Assembly: GCA_964607765.1 (NCBI GenBank)
Contig: CAZSNT010000022.1
Coordinates: 1-64,000 of the forward strand
Length of the DNA stretch: 64,000 nt
Direction: 5' to 3'
DNA from: CAZSNT01 sp964607765
Lineage (GTDB): Bacteria; Verrucomicrobiota; Lentisphaeria; Oligosphaerales; JABHEG01
Shown here: positions 17,463-26,502 of the stretch, piece after piece
Layout: every line of letters starts with the position of its first letter
Numbering within the stretch: the stretch's first letter is position 1
Position numbers and translations under genes: made by a program
The notes under the pieces: generated by a model
What the model saw: the letters and a program-made list of their open reading frames with translations, nothing else
The model's database searches: none
Told to the model about the DNA's origin: nothing

Positions 17463-17479
17463 ACGGCCCGCCGGGCCGT
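17463..17479. terminator. Hairpin between convergent genes
   Basis: Perfect 7-bp stem ACGGCCC / GGGCCGT with a GCC loop, in the 39-bp gap between the secreted protein (plus) and the oxidoreductase (minus). No T-run. Confidence 0.5.
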
Positions 17480-17480
17480 G

Positions 17481-18512
17481 TCAATGGTACACGGCCGGAA
17501 GCGTCTTACCTTCACGTGCGCTGCGGTCGGACAGGTCCATGATGTGCACGTTCCGACGCGCCCACTCCGCCGTGATGATGAGCGGCTCGCCCGTGGTCAG
17601 GTGCGCGGCAATATTCTCGTAGAACCGGCCGGCTTTGGAGCCTGGGTTGGGGCCGCGGAACAGCGCATGCCCACCCTCCTGCTGCACGGTCGCGTGCCAC
17701 TCCTGGGGGCTGAAGTGGAAGCTGCCGTTCGTTCCGGTTATGTCGAACCAGCCGTCGCGTGGGTGCGACTCGATACGTGAAATGAGCAGCGTCAGCACCT
17801 GGCCGCTGTCGAACCGGACAACGGTGAACGTCTCGTCCTCGACCGTGTCGTCGCCCCAGGGGCTTTGCGGTGCCCAAAACCCGTACCTGGCGAACCCCGT
17901 CACCTCCACGACATCGGCGTCGATCAGTTGCAGGGCGTACTCCAGGAAATGGGCGCCCCAGTCGTAGTTAACGCCGCCCGAGATCGATTTGCTGCAGCGC
18001 CACCAGGCGCGCGGCCTGCCCCGGCCGCCCGAGTGCGCTTCGATGCGTACCACGTCCCCGATCATCCCAGCCTTGATGTGCTTGACCGCATTCATGATCC
18101 AGCCGTCCCAATGCCGGTTGTGATGCACGCTGATCATGACGTCGTTGGCACGGGCCGCCTCGATCACCGCATCCGCTTCCGCCGTCGTGACCACGAATGG
18201 CTTCTCGGTGATCACGTGCTTGCCCGCCTCTATGCACTGGATGGCCAATTCGGCGTGGCTGTCGTGCGGCGTGATCACGCCCACCAGGTCCACGTCGCAG
18301 TTGGCGAGCATCTCGGTGGCGGACGAGAAGGTCCGAACCCCGGGAAACTCCTCCTCGGCTACGGGCAGGCGCTCCGGGTCAATGTCCGCCACAGCCACCG
18401 GCACCATGCCGACACGCTTCATCGCGTTGAGGTGGTGACGCCCCATGTTGAACGCCGGGCCGTACCCCACCACGGCGACCTTGATATCTTCGGGCCGGTC
18501 AAATCGCTTCAT
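17481..18512 (-). CDS. Gfo/Idh/MocA-family oxidoreductase
   Basis: 343 residues from the ATG at 18512, preceded by GGAGACC; the frame runs further upstream only through repeat DNA. N-terminal Rossmann domain with VAVVGYGPAFNMG, then EKPF (residues about 103-106), the conserved active-site lysine region of the family. The C-terminal domain has GGVNYDWGAHFLEYAL, matching the histidine-bearing motif of sugar/inositol dehydrogenases. The substrate is likely a sugar or sugar acid but not readable. It follows the phosphofructokinase gene by about 100 bases. Confidence 0.9.
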   Translation of the reverse strand: MKRFDRPEDIKVAVVGYGPAFNMGRHHLNAMKRVGMVPVAVADIDPERLPVAEEEFPGVRTFSSATEMLANCDVDLVGVITPHDSHAELAIQCIEAGKHVITEKPFVVTTAEADAVIEAARANDVMISVHHNRHWDGWIMNAVKHIKAGMIGDVVRIEAHSGGRGRPRAWWRCSKSISGGVNYDWGAHFLEYALQLIDADVVEVTGFARYGFWAPQSPWGDDTVEDETFTVVRFDSGQVLTLLISRIESHPRDGWFDITGTNGSFHFSPQEWHATVQQEGGHALFRGPNPGSKAGRFYENIAAHLTTGEPLIITAEWARRNVHIMDLSDRSAREGKTLPAVYH

Positions 18513-18573
18513 GTGGTCTCCGAGAGATTGCTGGGTTGTTGGATTATTGGACTGGTGGGTTGCCGGATCCAGG

Positions 18574-18615
18574 TTCCTCCCCACTCCTCGCTCCCCGCTC
18601 CCCGCTCCCCGCTCC
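18574..18615 (-). repeat. Heptamer array (GGAGCGG) directly after the PFK stop codon
   Basis: Six heptamers on the minus strand directly following TGA (18618-18616): three GGAGCGG, then GGAGCGA, GGAGTGG, GGAGGAA. The neighbouring 18520-18566 also shows an 8-bp periodic CAATCCAA-like pattern. Confidence 0.85.
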
Positions 18616-19932
18616 TCACCAGTATTTGTGCTGCTGGGTGACACTCAGCACGCTCTGCCAGAGCTGTCCTTTCGGATCCACTTTGCGCCGGCTGCGCGTG
18701 GCCAGGTCGATCGGCACGCAGGTGAAGTGGCCGTGCCAGTAGCCGATGACGACGTTGGTCATCCCCGCCATGGCCGCGTGTACCGCGTTCTGGGCCAGAT
18801 GCAGGCAGAATACCGCGTCCGTACCGAGGGCCGGCACGCTTCGGACCAGGTAGCTCGGATCGAAGTAGCGGATAGCGTGGTCCACGCTGCGTCCCGTGAG
18901 ATACTCGGAGATCCGGCCCTTGAGGAACAGCCCGATGTCCTGGTGCAGGACATTGCCCGAGGCGTCGGTGCGCTGGGCCTCACTGTCGAACAGCTCCTGG
19001 CCCGCGCCTTCAGCCACCACGATCACCGCGTGCTGCTTCTCGATCAGCCTGCGTTCGAGAGCGGACAGGAAACCGGTGGCTCCTTCCAGCTCGAAAGGGA
19101 CCTCCGGAATGAGACAGAAATTGACGACCGAGTTGGCCAGGCTGGCACTGGCCGCGATGAATCCGGAGTCGCGCCCCATGAGCCGGACCAGACCGATGCC
19201 GTTGAACGCGCCCTTTGCCTCGGAATGCGCGCAGCTGATAACCGGCGCGGCGGCGTACACGGCCGTCTCGTAACCGAACGTGCGTTCCATGAAATTCAGG
19301 TCGTTGTCGATCGTTTTCGGGATACCCACCACGCTGACGGGCATCTGCCTTTCGCGCAGCGCGTTGGCAATGTCTCTGCCGCCCCGCTGCGTGCCGTCGC
19401 CACCGATCGTGAAGAGCATGTTGATGTTCAACCGGTCAAGGGTGCGGACAATCTCGTCGGTGTCCTGTTCGCCCCGCGACGAACCGAGGATCGACCCGCC
19501 ATTTTCGTGGATCGGGTCAACGCTGTCAGGGTCAAGATGCAGCGGCTCCAGGCCATAGTCGGGGACCAGCCCACGGTAGCCGTATCGGATCCCGAATATG
19601 TTGTCCACGCCATAATCCAGGCTCAGCGTGTTGACCAGCGCTTTGATGACGTCGTTGATGCCGGGGCACAGGCCGCCGCAGGTCACAATGGCCGCGCGCG
19701 TCCAGGCAGGGTCGTGGAAGATCCGCTGGCGCGGTCCGGCCGCGACGAACCCGGGAACGGGCTCCCCGGCAGCAGCCAGCTCAGTCAATTGCTGCGTGTC
19801 GGCATGGAATGCAATGCGGGCGTCGTCGTCCACAAACGAGACGCCGTGCAGGCCGGACTTGAGGGTGGGCTTACCGACGCGCCGTACGTCGAAGTCAGCG
19901 GCTTGGATGTCTGCGTTGTTTGCGGCTGTCAT
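18616..19932 (-). CDS. 6-phosphofructokinase (plant-type, probably ATP-dependent)
   Basis: 438 residues, longer than E. coli PfkA by about 110, with an N-terminal extension as in plant and trypanosome enzymes. The nucleotide loop CGGLCPGIN is at 85-93, GGDGT at 177-181 and GIPKTIDND at 203-211. A glycine after GGD favours ATP; the lysine in PKTIDND is shared by pyrophosphate enzymes but also by this G/K subgroup, several members of which use ATP. So ATP is preferred but PPi is not excluded. It catalyses fructose-6-phosphate to fructose-1,6-bisphosphate in glycolysis. Its stop is the starting point of a heptamer array. Confidence 0.93.
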   Translation of the reverse strand: MTAANNADIQAADFDVRRVGKPTLKSGLHGVSFVDDDARIAFHADTQQLTELAAAGEPVPGFVAAGPRQRIFHDPAWTRAAIVTCGGLCPGINDVIKALVNTLSLDYGVDNIFGIRYGYRGLVPDYGLEPLHLDPDSVDPIHENGGSILGSSRGEQDTDEIVRTLDRLNINMLFTIGGDGTQRGGRDIANALRERQMPVSVVGIPKTIDNDLNFMERTFGYETAVYAAAPVISCAHSEAKGAFNGIGLVRLMGRDSGFIAASASLANSVVNFCLIPEVPFELEGATGFLSALERRLIEKQHAVIVVAEGAGQELFDSEAQRTDASGNVLHQDIGLFLKGRISEYLTGRSVDHAIRYFDPSYLVRSVPALGTDAVFCLHLAQNAVHAAMAGMTNVVIGYWHGHFTCVPIDLATRSRRKVDPKGQLWQSVLSVTQQHKYW

Positions 19933-20061
19933 GGACTTGAGGGTCCCTGCTGTTGAGTTTCGGGAAGTGACCGTGAGCGGGTTCTGGTCCGGTCACAGTC
20001 GGACCACCCCGAACGCTACTCGCCTGGAGCGCAGATACTGTAGGGAAGCGGAGGCCGGACG

Positions 20062-21996
20062 TCAAGGTGCCGTGTAGAGCGCGATGTCGCTCAGTGACAT
20101 GACGCGCGGACGCCGGGCAGGCCCCGCCCCGTCGCGCTGCAGGACGCGGATACGCTGCGTCTTGACGGGAGCCGCAAACTGCACACGCTGCCACAGGCCG
20201 TCGGCCGCATCGGCCTGCGCTGTCACACGCTGCCAGGTGTCGCCGACCTGCGTCTGCACCTCGCAAGCCTGCGAGGCCAGCACGCCTTCGTGATCGATCC
20301 CCCAGTGCAGAACGGCTCCCGCCACGGTCTGAGCCGTGGGCAGTGTTACCTCCACCCAGTGCGCGCCATCGCGCTCGGCGGACAACCATGAGGTGTTTTG
20401 TGTGCCGGCGCCGGTCGCGGGGCTCATGCCGTCGATCAGGACATCCGGGCTGCGGCCTGGGCTCGACGTGCTGTCCACCGTCACCGCGGCGCCCGCTGTG
20501 GCGAGCGCCACGTTACGGCCTTTGACGTCCATTCCGGCATGGTGAACGACAGTGAGTTGCGGGCGTGCCACCACGCGTTTGCCATCCGTGATGACGGCTT
20601 CGACCGGGTAGACGCCGGGCTTTGCGTCTTCCGGGGCTGTCAGGCGGAACAGTTTTCCCCGGTTGGACATGCCGAGCACGCCAAGCCGCATCTCGGCAGG
20701 CGTGACACGCCAGCCTTCGGGCACGGCGAGTCGTACGTGGCCGCGGAAGCTGGCGGACATCAGGTTCTTGAGCTTCAGCGCCAGCGTCAGTTTGCGCGCG
20801 GGCACGTCCGTGCTCGTGCAGCGCAGCTCCGCGTCCAGCGGCTTCATCACCCCGACACTGCGCCACACCGCAGTCTCCAGCATCCGCCCGCCGCTGTCCC
20901 TGCCCCGGACCGTGGCGACCAGCGCAGCCCATTGTCCAACCGGCGCACCAGCAGGCACGCCAAGCGTGAAAACGCGCGATGACGGGCGTTCGCCTGCTGC
21001 GGAATCCACACTCCAGCCGGGCGGCACTTCCAGGTTGATGTGCGGTTTGGACAGCATACCTCGGGGTTGAAGCGAGACAGTGACCGAGAATTGCCGCTCC
21101 GGCAGCGGCTCCCCTTCGATATCGACCTGGATGCGGCCGCCTGTGGCAAGGAACCGGGCACGCTCCAGCTGCCGGCTGGCCAGCGCGATGTCGCGCGTCA
21201 GCGTGCCGACGGCGTGCAGCGCATCCTGCCGCGCCATGGCGCCCAGCTCGCGTGTGATGGCCGCGCTGGGCACATGGACCATGAGCTGTTTGATGGCGTT
21301 GAGGCGCACGACCAGGGCCTTCTGCACCTCGTTCAGAGTCGTCTGTGCAGCGTGCGGCGAGAGCATGGCACGCTCAAGTGTCTCCACCACGTGCTGCAGC
21401 GCAATCGTGCCCGTGTCCTCATCGCGCGTGAGCTGCACGACAATCACGTCTTCCGGCGCCAGCGTGAACGGCGCCCTCAGCGTCTGCCGGCGGCGCACGG
21501 ACGGGAGCGCGGAATTGCCCAGGAACTCCATGCAGGTGATGCCGTCGCGCGGGGCTGCGCCCAAAGCCGCCAGGTCGACCTCCAAGTCGGCGCGGACCCA
21601 GCGCGGCCCGGGATTGAAGAGGGCCAGAAAGACTACCTTCTGGCGCCACTCGCCATAGCGCTCCAGCCAGACGCCGTCACTCGGCTCACCGATTTCGTCC
21701 ACTACACGGGCGTGCGGCACCGCGTGCCAGCCCGCGCGCGACAGACGGCGCGCGGCCGGTACGTACCGCATGAACAGCGCCCGGTCGCGCTCGTACAGCG
21801 CCGGTGTCTCCCAATACCCGACACGCTGCCACTGTTCGTTCTCCCGATACTCACCAGCGGAGAAGCTCGGGAGCATTCCGTAGAACAGACTCCGCTTCAG
21901 GTAGGACTCGATCATGTCCGGCCCGAATTCGGTGAAATTCGCGGCCATCATCAGGGCGTAAGGCTTGCGATGGGCGAGCGTGCGGCGGAAACTCAT
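20062..21996 (-). CDS. C-terminal part of a frameshift-split secreted protein, with discoidin-like domain
   Basis: 644 codons from ATG 21996, but this ATG has no Shine-Dalgarno sequence and the frame is open upstream as VAPDSDALMSFRRTL. The upstream gene ends only 20 bases earlier, with sequence (EVCWLEHGQ) that would lead naturally into it, so the two are most likely one gene of about 1190 codons broken by a -1 frame change. This part contains the end of a barrel-like domain (FYGMLPSFSAGEY), long beta-rich NEW3-like regions (LTAPEDAKPGVYPVEAVI), and a C-terminal F5/8-type-C (discoidin) module from about 500 to 642 (NTSWLSAERDGAHWVEV). Function unknown; extracellular glycan binding or cleavage is inferred. 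Confidence 0.65.
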   Translation of the reverse strand: MSFRRTLAHRKPYALMMAANFTEFGPDMIESYLKRSLFYGMLPSFSAGEYRENEQWQRVGYWETPALYERDRALFMRYVPAARRLSRAGWHAVPHARVVDEIGEPSDGVWLERYGEWRQKVVFLALFNPGPRWVRADLEVDLAALGAAPRDGITCMEFLGNSALPSVRRRQTLRAPFTLAPEDVIVVQLTRDEDTGTIALQHVVETLERAMLSPHAAQTTLNEVQKALVVRLNAIKQLMVHVPSAAITRELGAMARQDALHAVGTLTRDIALASRQLERARFLATGGRIQVDIEGEPLPERQFSVTVSLQPRGMLSKPHINLEVPPGWSVDSAAGERPSSRVFTLGVPAGAPVGQWAALVATVRGRDSGGRMLETAVWRSVGVMKPLDAELRCTSTDVPARKLTLALKLKNLMSASFRGHVRLAVPEGWRVTPAEMRLGVLGMSNRGKLFRLTAPEDAKPGVYPVEAVITDGKRVVARPQLTVVHHAGMDVKGRNVALATAGAAVTVDSTSSPGRSPDVLIDGMSPATGAGTQNTSWLSAERDGAHWVEVTLPTAQTVAGAVLHWGIDHEGVLASQACEVQTQVGDTWQRVTAQADAADGLWQRVQFAAPVKTQRIRVLQRDGAGPARRPRVMSLSDIALYTAP

Positions 21997-22016
21997 GAGC
22001 GCGTCCGAATCGGGGG

Positions 22017-23627
22017 CTACTGTCCGTGTTCGAGCCAGCAGACTTCCGAACCCAACATGTCGAAGTGCGCGGCTGCCCAGGGCGCGAAGTCACCGGCAGA
22101 CGTGCCGAACATCAGCTTGTCACGCCGCCGCACATCGGCGCTCACATACTGGGCAAACTCACAGGCGGAGAAGAACTGATAGATCCCCACACGCCGTGTC
22201 GCGCTGTTGAACAGCAGAGGAGCATCCGTGGTGGCGAAGTGGTCCCGACGGTAGTTCAGCGTGTTCAACTGTCCGTAGCGGCCGAGGGCATCGAGAAGTT
22301 CCCCGTCCTGGCCTTGCACTGTGACGCGCCCGGCCGTGGACCTGTAAAGCCTGTCCGCACTGCGCGGCGTGTAGCTGATCTGGGCGCGATTCTCCGGGTT
22401 GCCCGGCAGCTCGGGATCCGGATTAAAGCGGAACAGGGCGCCATCGCACCAAGGCGCCGTGACGCCGACCAGGTCGTACTGCCCTGTGTCTGTGAGGCAT
22501 GCACTGCTTGCCACGGACCGTGCCACACGCCTGAGCAACAGCTTCTGAGACCGGCAGGTCAGGCGGAGCCGGCGCAGGATCCCCTCGACGTCTCGGGAGT
22601 CCTGAGCGTAGAGCGGCAGCCAGAACGTGGCCGGTTCGGAACGGCGGAAGCTGTGGATGCCAAGTCTGTCGTCGTAGGACGTGTTGTCCGTGTTCTGCTG
22701 ACACGCGAACCCGAAGTCGAGCGGCCTGTCGACCGTGGCGATGTGGGTGCCCGGCATCCAAATGCCCTCGCCTGCGATGCGCTTGCGGAAGAGCCGCGGG
22801 TACAGTTCGTAGTAGCGCTGCGCTGCCGCCCGGAATCCCCATTCACGGTCGAACCGGAACAGCCGGAAGGACACCGTCGCCTGCGATGGGAACTTGCTTG
22901 TCGCCGGAGACAGCCCCAAGTCGAAGCAGAGGTAGTACGTGCCCGTCCCTGAATGGTACGCACTGCGCCAGAACCGGGGTTGATCGAGGGGGTAGCAGAA
23001 CGCCAGACCGCAATCTTCAGCAAGAAGGGCCGACCAAGGGTAGGGCGTGTGCTTGCCGGTAGCGCCCACGCCGCGGCTTTGGAACGAGCCCAGCTCGACT
23101 GCGCCGTCGGGCGGCCTGGGACTGCTGCGGAGACCGTCGCACCACAGGATATCCCCGCCCTCGACGGGTAGTCCGTAGTAGAGCACAACCGCCCGATCTT
23201 CACCTGTCAGATCCCGCAACGTCGCCGTGACGTCGATCGCGCCGTCGCCCGGGGTGTAGGTCGCGCTCAACTCAAGTCCCAACTCGGTGTTGCTGACACG
23301 TTGCGTCCAACGCCCGAGTCTGCCTTTGACGAGCCCTCCTTGCAGCGTGGTCAGCTCGGCGCCGCGCGCTAGATCTCGCACGAAGAACCCGGATGGTCCG
23401 CGTGGCGCAGCGGCTGCCGGCACGCCATCCACGCTGAGCAGATGCCCTCCCGCAGCCATCGACACGGCCAGCCCGTCGGCAGTTGCCACCGTGGGCGTGT
23501 CGTCGTCCACCGTGACGGCCAGCGGCGCTGTCACGGTCGTGTCCAGACCGTCAAACTCCACAGTCTGGCCCCAGGCAGTCAGCGCCCCGTACAACGAGAA
23601 TGTCCCCAAGACCATTGCCACGCGCAT
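22017..23627 (-). CDS. N-terminal part of a frameshift-split secreted protein
   Basis: 536 codons from the ATG at 23627, with GAGGAGG eight bases upstream; a TTG at 23645 is less likely. A signal peptide (MRVAMVLGTFSLYGALTAWGQ) is followed by a beta-sandwich and then a region resembling uncharacterised TIM-barrel glycosidase-like proteins of Planctomycetes/Lentisphaerae: FRAAAQRYYELYPRLFRKR, GIWMPGTHIATV, DDRLGIHSFRR. The stop TAG at 22019-22017 interrupts the expected continuation, which resumes in the -1 frame. It may be a real mutation or a sequencing/assembly error. Confidence 0.65.
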   Translation of the reverse strand: MRVAMVLGTFSLYGALTAWGQTVEFDGLDTTVTAPLAVTVDDDTPTVATADGLAVSMAAGGHLLSVDGVPAAAAPRGPSGFFVRDLARGAELTTLQGGLVKGRLGRWTQRVSNTELGLELSATYTPGDGAIDVTATLRDLTGEDRAVVLYYGLPVEGGDILWCDGLRSSPRPPDGAVELGSFQSRGVGATGKHTPYPWSALLAEDCGLAFCYPLDQPRFWRSAYHSGTGTYYLCFDLGLSPATSKFPSQATVSFRLFRFDREWGFRAAAQRYYELYPRLFRKRIAGEGIWMPGTHIATVDRPLDFGFACQQNTDNTSYDDRLGIHSFRRSEPATFWLPLYAQDSRDVEGILRRLRLTCRSQKLLLRRVARSVASSACLTDTGQYDLVGVTAPWCDGALFRFNPDPELPGNPENRAQISYTPRSADRLYRSTAGRVTVQGQDGELLDALGRYGQLNTLNYRRDHFATTDAPLLFNSATRRVGIYQFFSACEFAQYVSADVRRRDKLMFGTSAGDFAPWAAAHFDMLGSEVCWLEHGQ

Positions 23628-23664
23628 GAGCTCTGTCCTCCTCAACGTGAATCGGCCACAGCCA

Positions 23665-24372
23665 TTACCCGGCCTCGGTGTCCCCGTCGGTGTCTTGGCC
23701 CCGCTGCCGGTCGTCGGTGATGGCGAGCATGGCGTCGCGCAAAGCGCGGCACGCCGCGTCGCGGTCTCTTCGGAACTCGCCCTCGCTCAGATTCAGCGGC
23801 TCGCCCAGGCGCAGCTCCACCTTGCTGAACGGCTTCGGGATCTGAGTGCGGTCCCAGCTGCGCAGCTCCCAACGCGACGGCGCGTTCACTGAGACGGGCA
23901 CTACAGGGACCCTGCACATCTGGGAGAGCGCTGCCGCACCGGGTTGTACCTCGTACCGCGGCCCGCGCGGCCCGTCCAACGTCAACACGGACGAGAATCC
24001 CTCGCCCAGACTGCGGCGCAATCCGCGGAGGGCCTCGGCGCCGCGACGACTGGACGAACCCCGCACAACCCGCAACCCGAACTGCCCGATGTAGCCCGCA
24101 GCGTATTCCCCGTCGCGGGAGGCGCTGACGATCACCGCACACCGTCTGCGGAAAGCTCTGGGAAACGTCCCGGCGCAGAACAGGAAACGGTTGTGCCAGA
24201 GCGCCAGCACGACGGGCCACGGCTCGCGCGTGTCGATCAGCCCATTCTCGTCCACCACCCGGATCCGATACGTCCAGATAAAGACTCGGCTGACCGTCGC
24301 GAACAGCCAGGCGAGTGAACGCGGCAAGTGCCGCTTGTTCTTGAACGTGAAGATGCGTTTGGACTTGCTCAT
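23665..24372 (-). CDS. DUF374 / lysophospholipid acyltransferase-like protein
   Basis: 235 residues from ATG 24372 (MSKSKRIFTF); ATG 24387 is an alternative with GGCGG upstream. A hydrophobic stretch (LAWLFATVSRVFIW) is followed by ALWHNRFLFC and VSASRDGEYAAGYIGQFGLRVVRGSS, then LDGPRGPRYEVQPGA, the defining motifs of DUF374 proteins related to PlsC/LpxL acyltransferases. DUF374 proteins in PVC and proteobacteria are thought to act in lipid A or Kdo-linked lipid assembly at the inner membrane. It begins the minus-strand run that continues through the split secreted protein 37 bases downstream. Confidence 0.85.
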   Translation of the reverse strand: MSKSKRIFTFKNKRHLPRSLAWLFATVSRVFIWTYRIRVVDENGLIDTREPWPVVLALWHNRFLFCAGTFPRAFRRRCAVIVSASRDGEYAAGYIGQFGLRVVRGSSSRRGAEALRGLRRSLGEGFSSVLTLDGPRGPRYEVQPGAAALSQMCRVPVVPVSVNAPSRWELRSWDRTQIPKPFSKVELRLGEPLNLSEGEFRRDRDAACRALRDAMLAITDDRQRGQDTDGDTEAG

Positions 24373-24549
24373 GTCAGGCGTTACCATAGCCGCCCAAACG
24401 CTTTGCGTCCCTGCACGGCCGTGCCGTTGTATTGTCACACGTGCTGTCTATGTTAGTGTCGACAGCTGGTTGGGGCGCGTCCCTCAGCGAGAGGCACTCA
24501 CGTGCTGCACTGTTGGTCATCGGTCAGCGAGCAAGGAACCACACGACCC

Positions 24550-26502
24550 ATGGAACGTACTTTCGAAGTTTTCGTGCCCGGCCGGGTCTGCCTTTTCGGC
24601 GAGCATTCGGACTGGGCCGGCGCCTGCCGGCGTTTCAATTCACACATCCTGCCGGGCCAGGTCATCATTTCCGGAACGAATCAAGGCCTGTTCGCCCGGG
24701 TCAAAGCCCACCCCGACTCCTTCGTGGTCCGCTCCACGCTGCCTGACGGAAGTGCCGCGGAACCGTTCCAGATGCCCATGGATCGCGAGGCGCTCCAGGC
24801 GGAAGCCGAGAAGGGCGGGTTCTACAGCTACGCGGCAGGCGTGGCCCACTACATGATGACCTTCTACCAACTGCGCGGGATCGAGATCGACAACTACCGC
24901 ACCACGCTGCCTGTCAGGAAGGGGCTGAGCTCGTCTGCGGCGCTGTGTGTGCTGGTCGCCCGTGCGTTTAATAAGGTCTACGATCTGAAGCTGACGACCC
25001 GGGCCGAGATGGAGGCCGCATACCAGGGCGAAATCCTGACACCGTCGCGCTGCGGGCGCATGGACCAGGGCTGCGCCTATGGCCAGGTCCCCGTTCTCAT
25101 GACGTTCAATGGCGACATGCTGCGGACCAGGCGCCTGAGCGTGGGCGGCGCGCTGACGCTGCTCATCGGCGACCTGAAAGGGGCAAAGGACACGATCAGG
25201 ATCCTGTCCGATCTGAACCGTGCCTACCCCTTCGCCGACGATCCGGTGAGCCGCAGCGTGCACGAATACCTCGGGCCCATCAATACGGATGTCGTCAGCC
25301 GTGCCAGGGCCGCTTTGGAGGCGGGCGATGCGGAGACATTGGGCGCGTTGATGACAGAAGCGCAGCGCCAGTTCGACGGGCATCTCATGCCCGCCTGTCC
25401 CACAGAGCTGACCGCGCCCAAACTGCACGCCGTGCTTGACGACGCGCAGGTCAAGCGCCTGACCCACGGGGGCAAAGGCGTGGGGTCGCAAGGGGACGGG
25501 TGTGTGCAGTTTGTGGCCAAAGGGCCTGACCAGAGAGAGGAGCTTCGCGCGTACCTGGAACAGACCTACGGTATGGAGTGTTTCGATCTCGATCTGGCCC
25601 CGCCGCAGACGGTGCGCAAGGCCGTCATTCCGGCTGCCGGCTTCGGCACGCGCATGTTCCCTGCGAGCAAGGCAGTCAAAAAGGAGCTGTTCCCCGTCAT
25701 CACACCTGACGGTACTATCAAGCCGATCATTCTGGCGATCGTCGAGGAAGCGGTCGATGCCGGCATCGACGAGGTCGCGATTGTTGTGCGCGCGGGCGAC
25801 GAGACCTTCTTTGACGACTTCTTCAACCGGCCGCCGCCGCCCGAACTCTACAACAAACTCCCCGAGCAGGCCAAGCGCATGTGCGCCAGACTGCATGAGT
25901 TGGGCGAGAAGCTGACCTTCATTCCGCAACAGACCCAGGAAGGTTTCGGTCATGCCGTGTTCTGCGCCCGGGAATGGGTGGGCAACGAGCCCTTCCTGCT
26001 CATGCTCGGCGACCACATCTACGTGTCCACCACGGACGCGCCCTGCGCGCGACAGTTGATCGCCGCATTCGAAGCGAACGGCAGGAGGAGCGTTCTGGGC
26101 GTGTATGAAGCGACCGCAGAGGAGGTCTCCCACTACGGCACCATGGCCGGGAAGTGGGTGGACGACGCGCAGCGCGTGCTCGAGATCGCCGAGCTGGCCG
26201 AGAAACCGACAGTTGACTATGCCCGGCACAATCTGGTCACTGCAGGGCTGCCTGCCGACCATTTCCTCTGCATCTACGGGCAGTACGTGTTGACTCCCGC
26301 CATTTTTGATGTGCTCAGTCGCGAGATTGAGGGCGACCAGCGTCAGGCCGGCGAGTTCCAGCTGACGACCGCCCTCGAGCAACTCCGGCAGGAACAGGGG
26401 ATGCTGGGGTATCGCGTGGCCGGCGAGCACTACGACACCGGCCTGCCCGAGAGCTACCTGCACAGCCTTACGTCAGTGTTCGCGGGGGGCGCCCCCTCAT
26501 GA
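24550..26502 (+). CDS. Bifunctional GHMP sugar kinase / UTP-sugar-1-phosphate uridylyltransferase
   Basis: A 650-residue fusion. Residues 1-350 are a GHMP kinase: the galactokinase-like opening GRVCLFGEHSDWAG (11-24), the ATP motif KGLSSSAAL (124-132), MDQGCAYG (171-178) and motif 3 GGKGVGSQGDG (307-317). Residues about 355-640 are a GalU-type nucleotidyltransferase: VIPAAGFGTRMFPASKAVKKEL (359-380), PIILAIVEEAVDAG, GFGHAVFCA, LMLGDHIY. Together these could phosphorylate a free sugar at C1 and convert it directly to a UDP-sugar, analogous to plant/Bacteroides fucokinase-GDP-fucose pyrophosphorylase (FKGP) but with a GalU-like second half. The sugar is unknown. The stop overlaps the next start (ATGA), giving translational coupling to an epimerase. 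Confidence 0.88.
   Translation: MERTFEVFVPGRVCLFGEHSDWAGACRRFNSHILPGQVIISGTNQGLFARVKAHPDSFVVRSTLPDGSAAEPFQMPMDREALQAEAEKGGFYSYAAGVAHYMMTFYQLRGIEIDNYRTTLPVRKGLSSSAALCVLVARAFNKVYDLKLTTRAEMEAAYQGEILTPSRCGRMDQGCAYGQVPVLMTFNGDMLRTRRLSVGGALTLLIGDLKGAKDTIRILSDLNRAYPFADDPVSRSVHEYLGPINTDVVSRARAALEAGDAETLGALMTEAQRQFDGHLMPACPTELTAPKLHAVLDDAQVKRLTHGGKGVGSQGDGCVQFVAKGPDQREELRAYLEQTYGMECFDLDLAPPQTVRKAVIPAAGFGTRMFPASKAVKKELFPVITPDGTIKPIILAIVEEAVDAGIDEVAIVVRAGDETFFDDFFNRPPPPELYNKLPEQAKRMCARLHELGEKLTFIPQQTQEGFGHAVFCAREWVGNEPFLLMLGDHIYVSTTDAPCARQLIAAFEANGRRSVLGVYEATAEEVSHYGTMAGKWVDDAQRVLEIAELAEKPTVDYARHNLVTAGLPADHFLCIYGQYVLTPAIFDVLSREIEGDQRQAGEFQLTTALEQLRQEQGMLGYRVAGEHYDTGLPESYLHSLTSVFAGGAPS

Noticed and set aside
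21996..22019. Programmed -1 ribosomal frameshift
   Set aside because: No slippery heptamer before the TAG; the CCCCC run lies after it. Mutation or sequence error is more likely.
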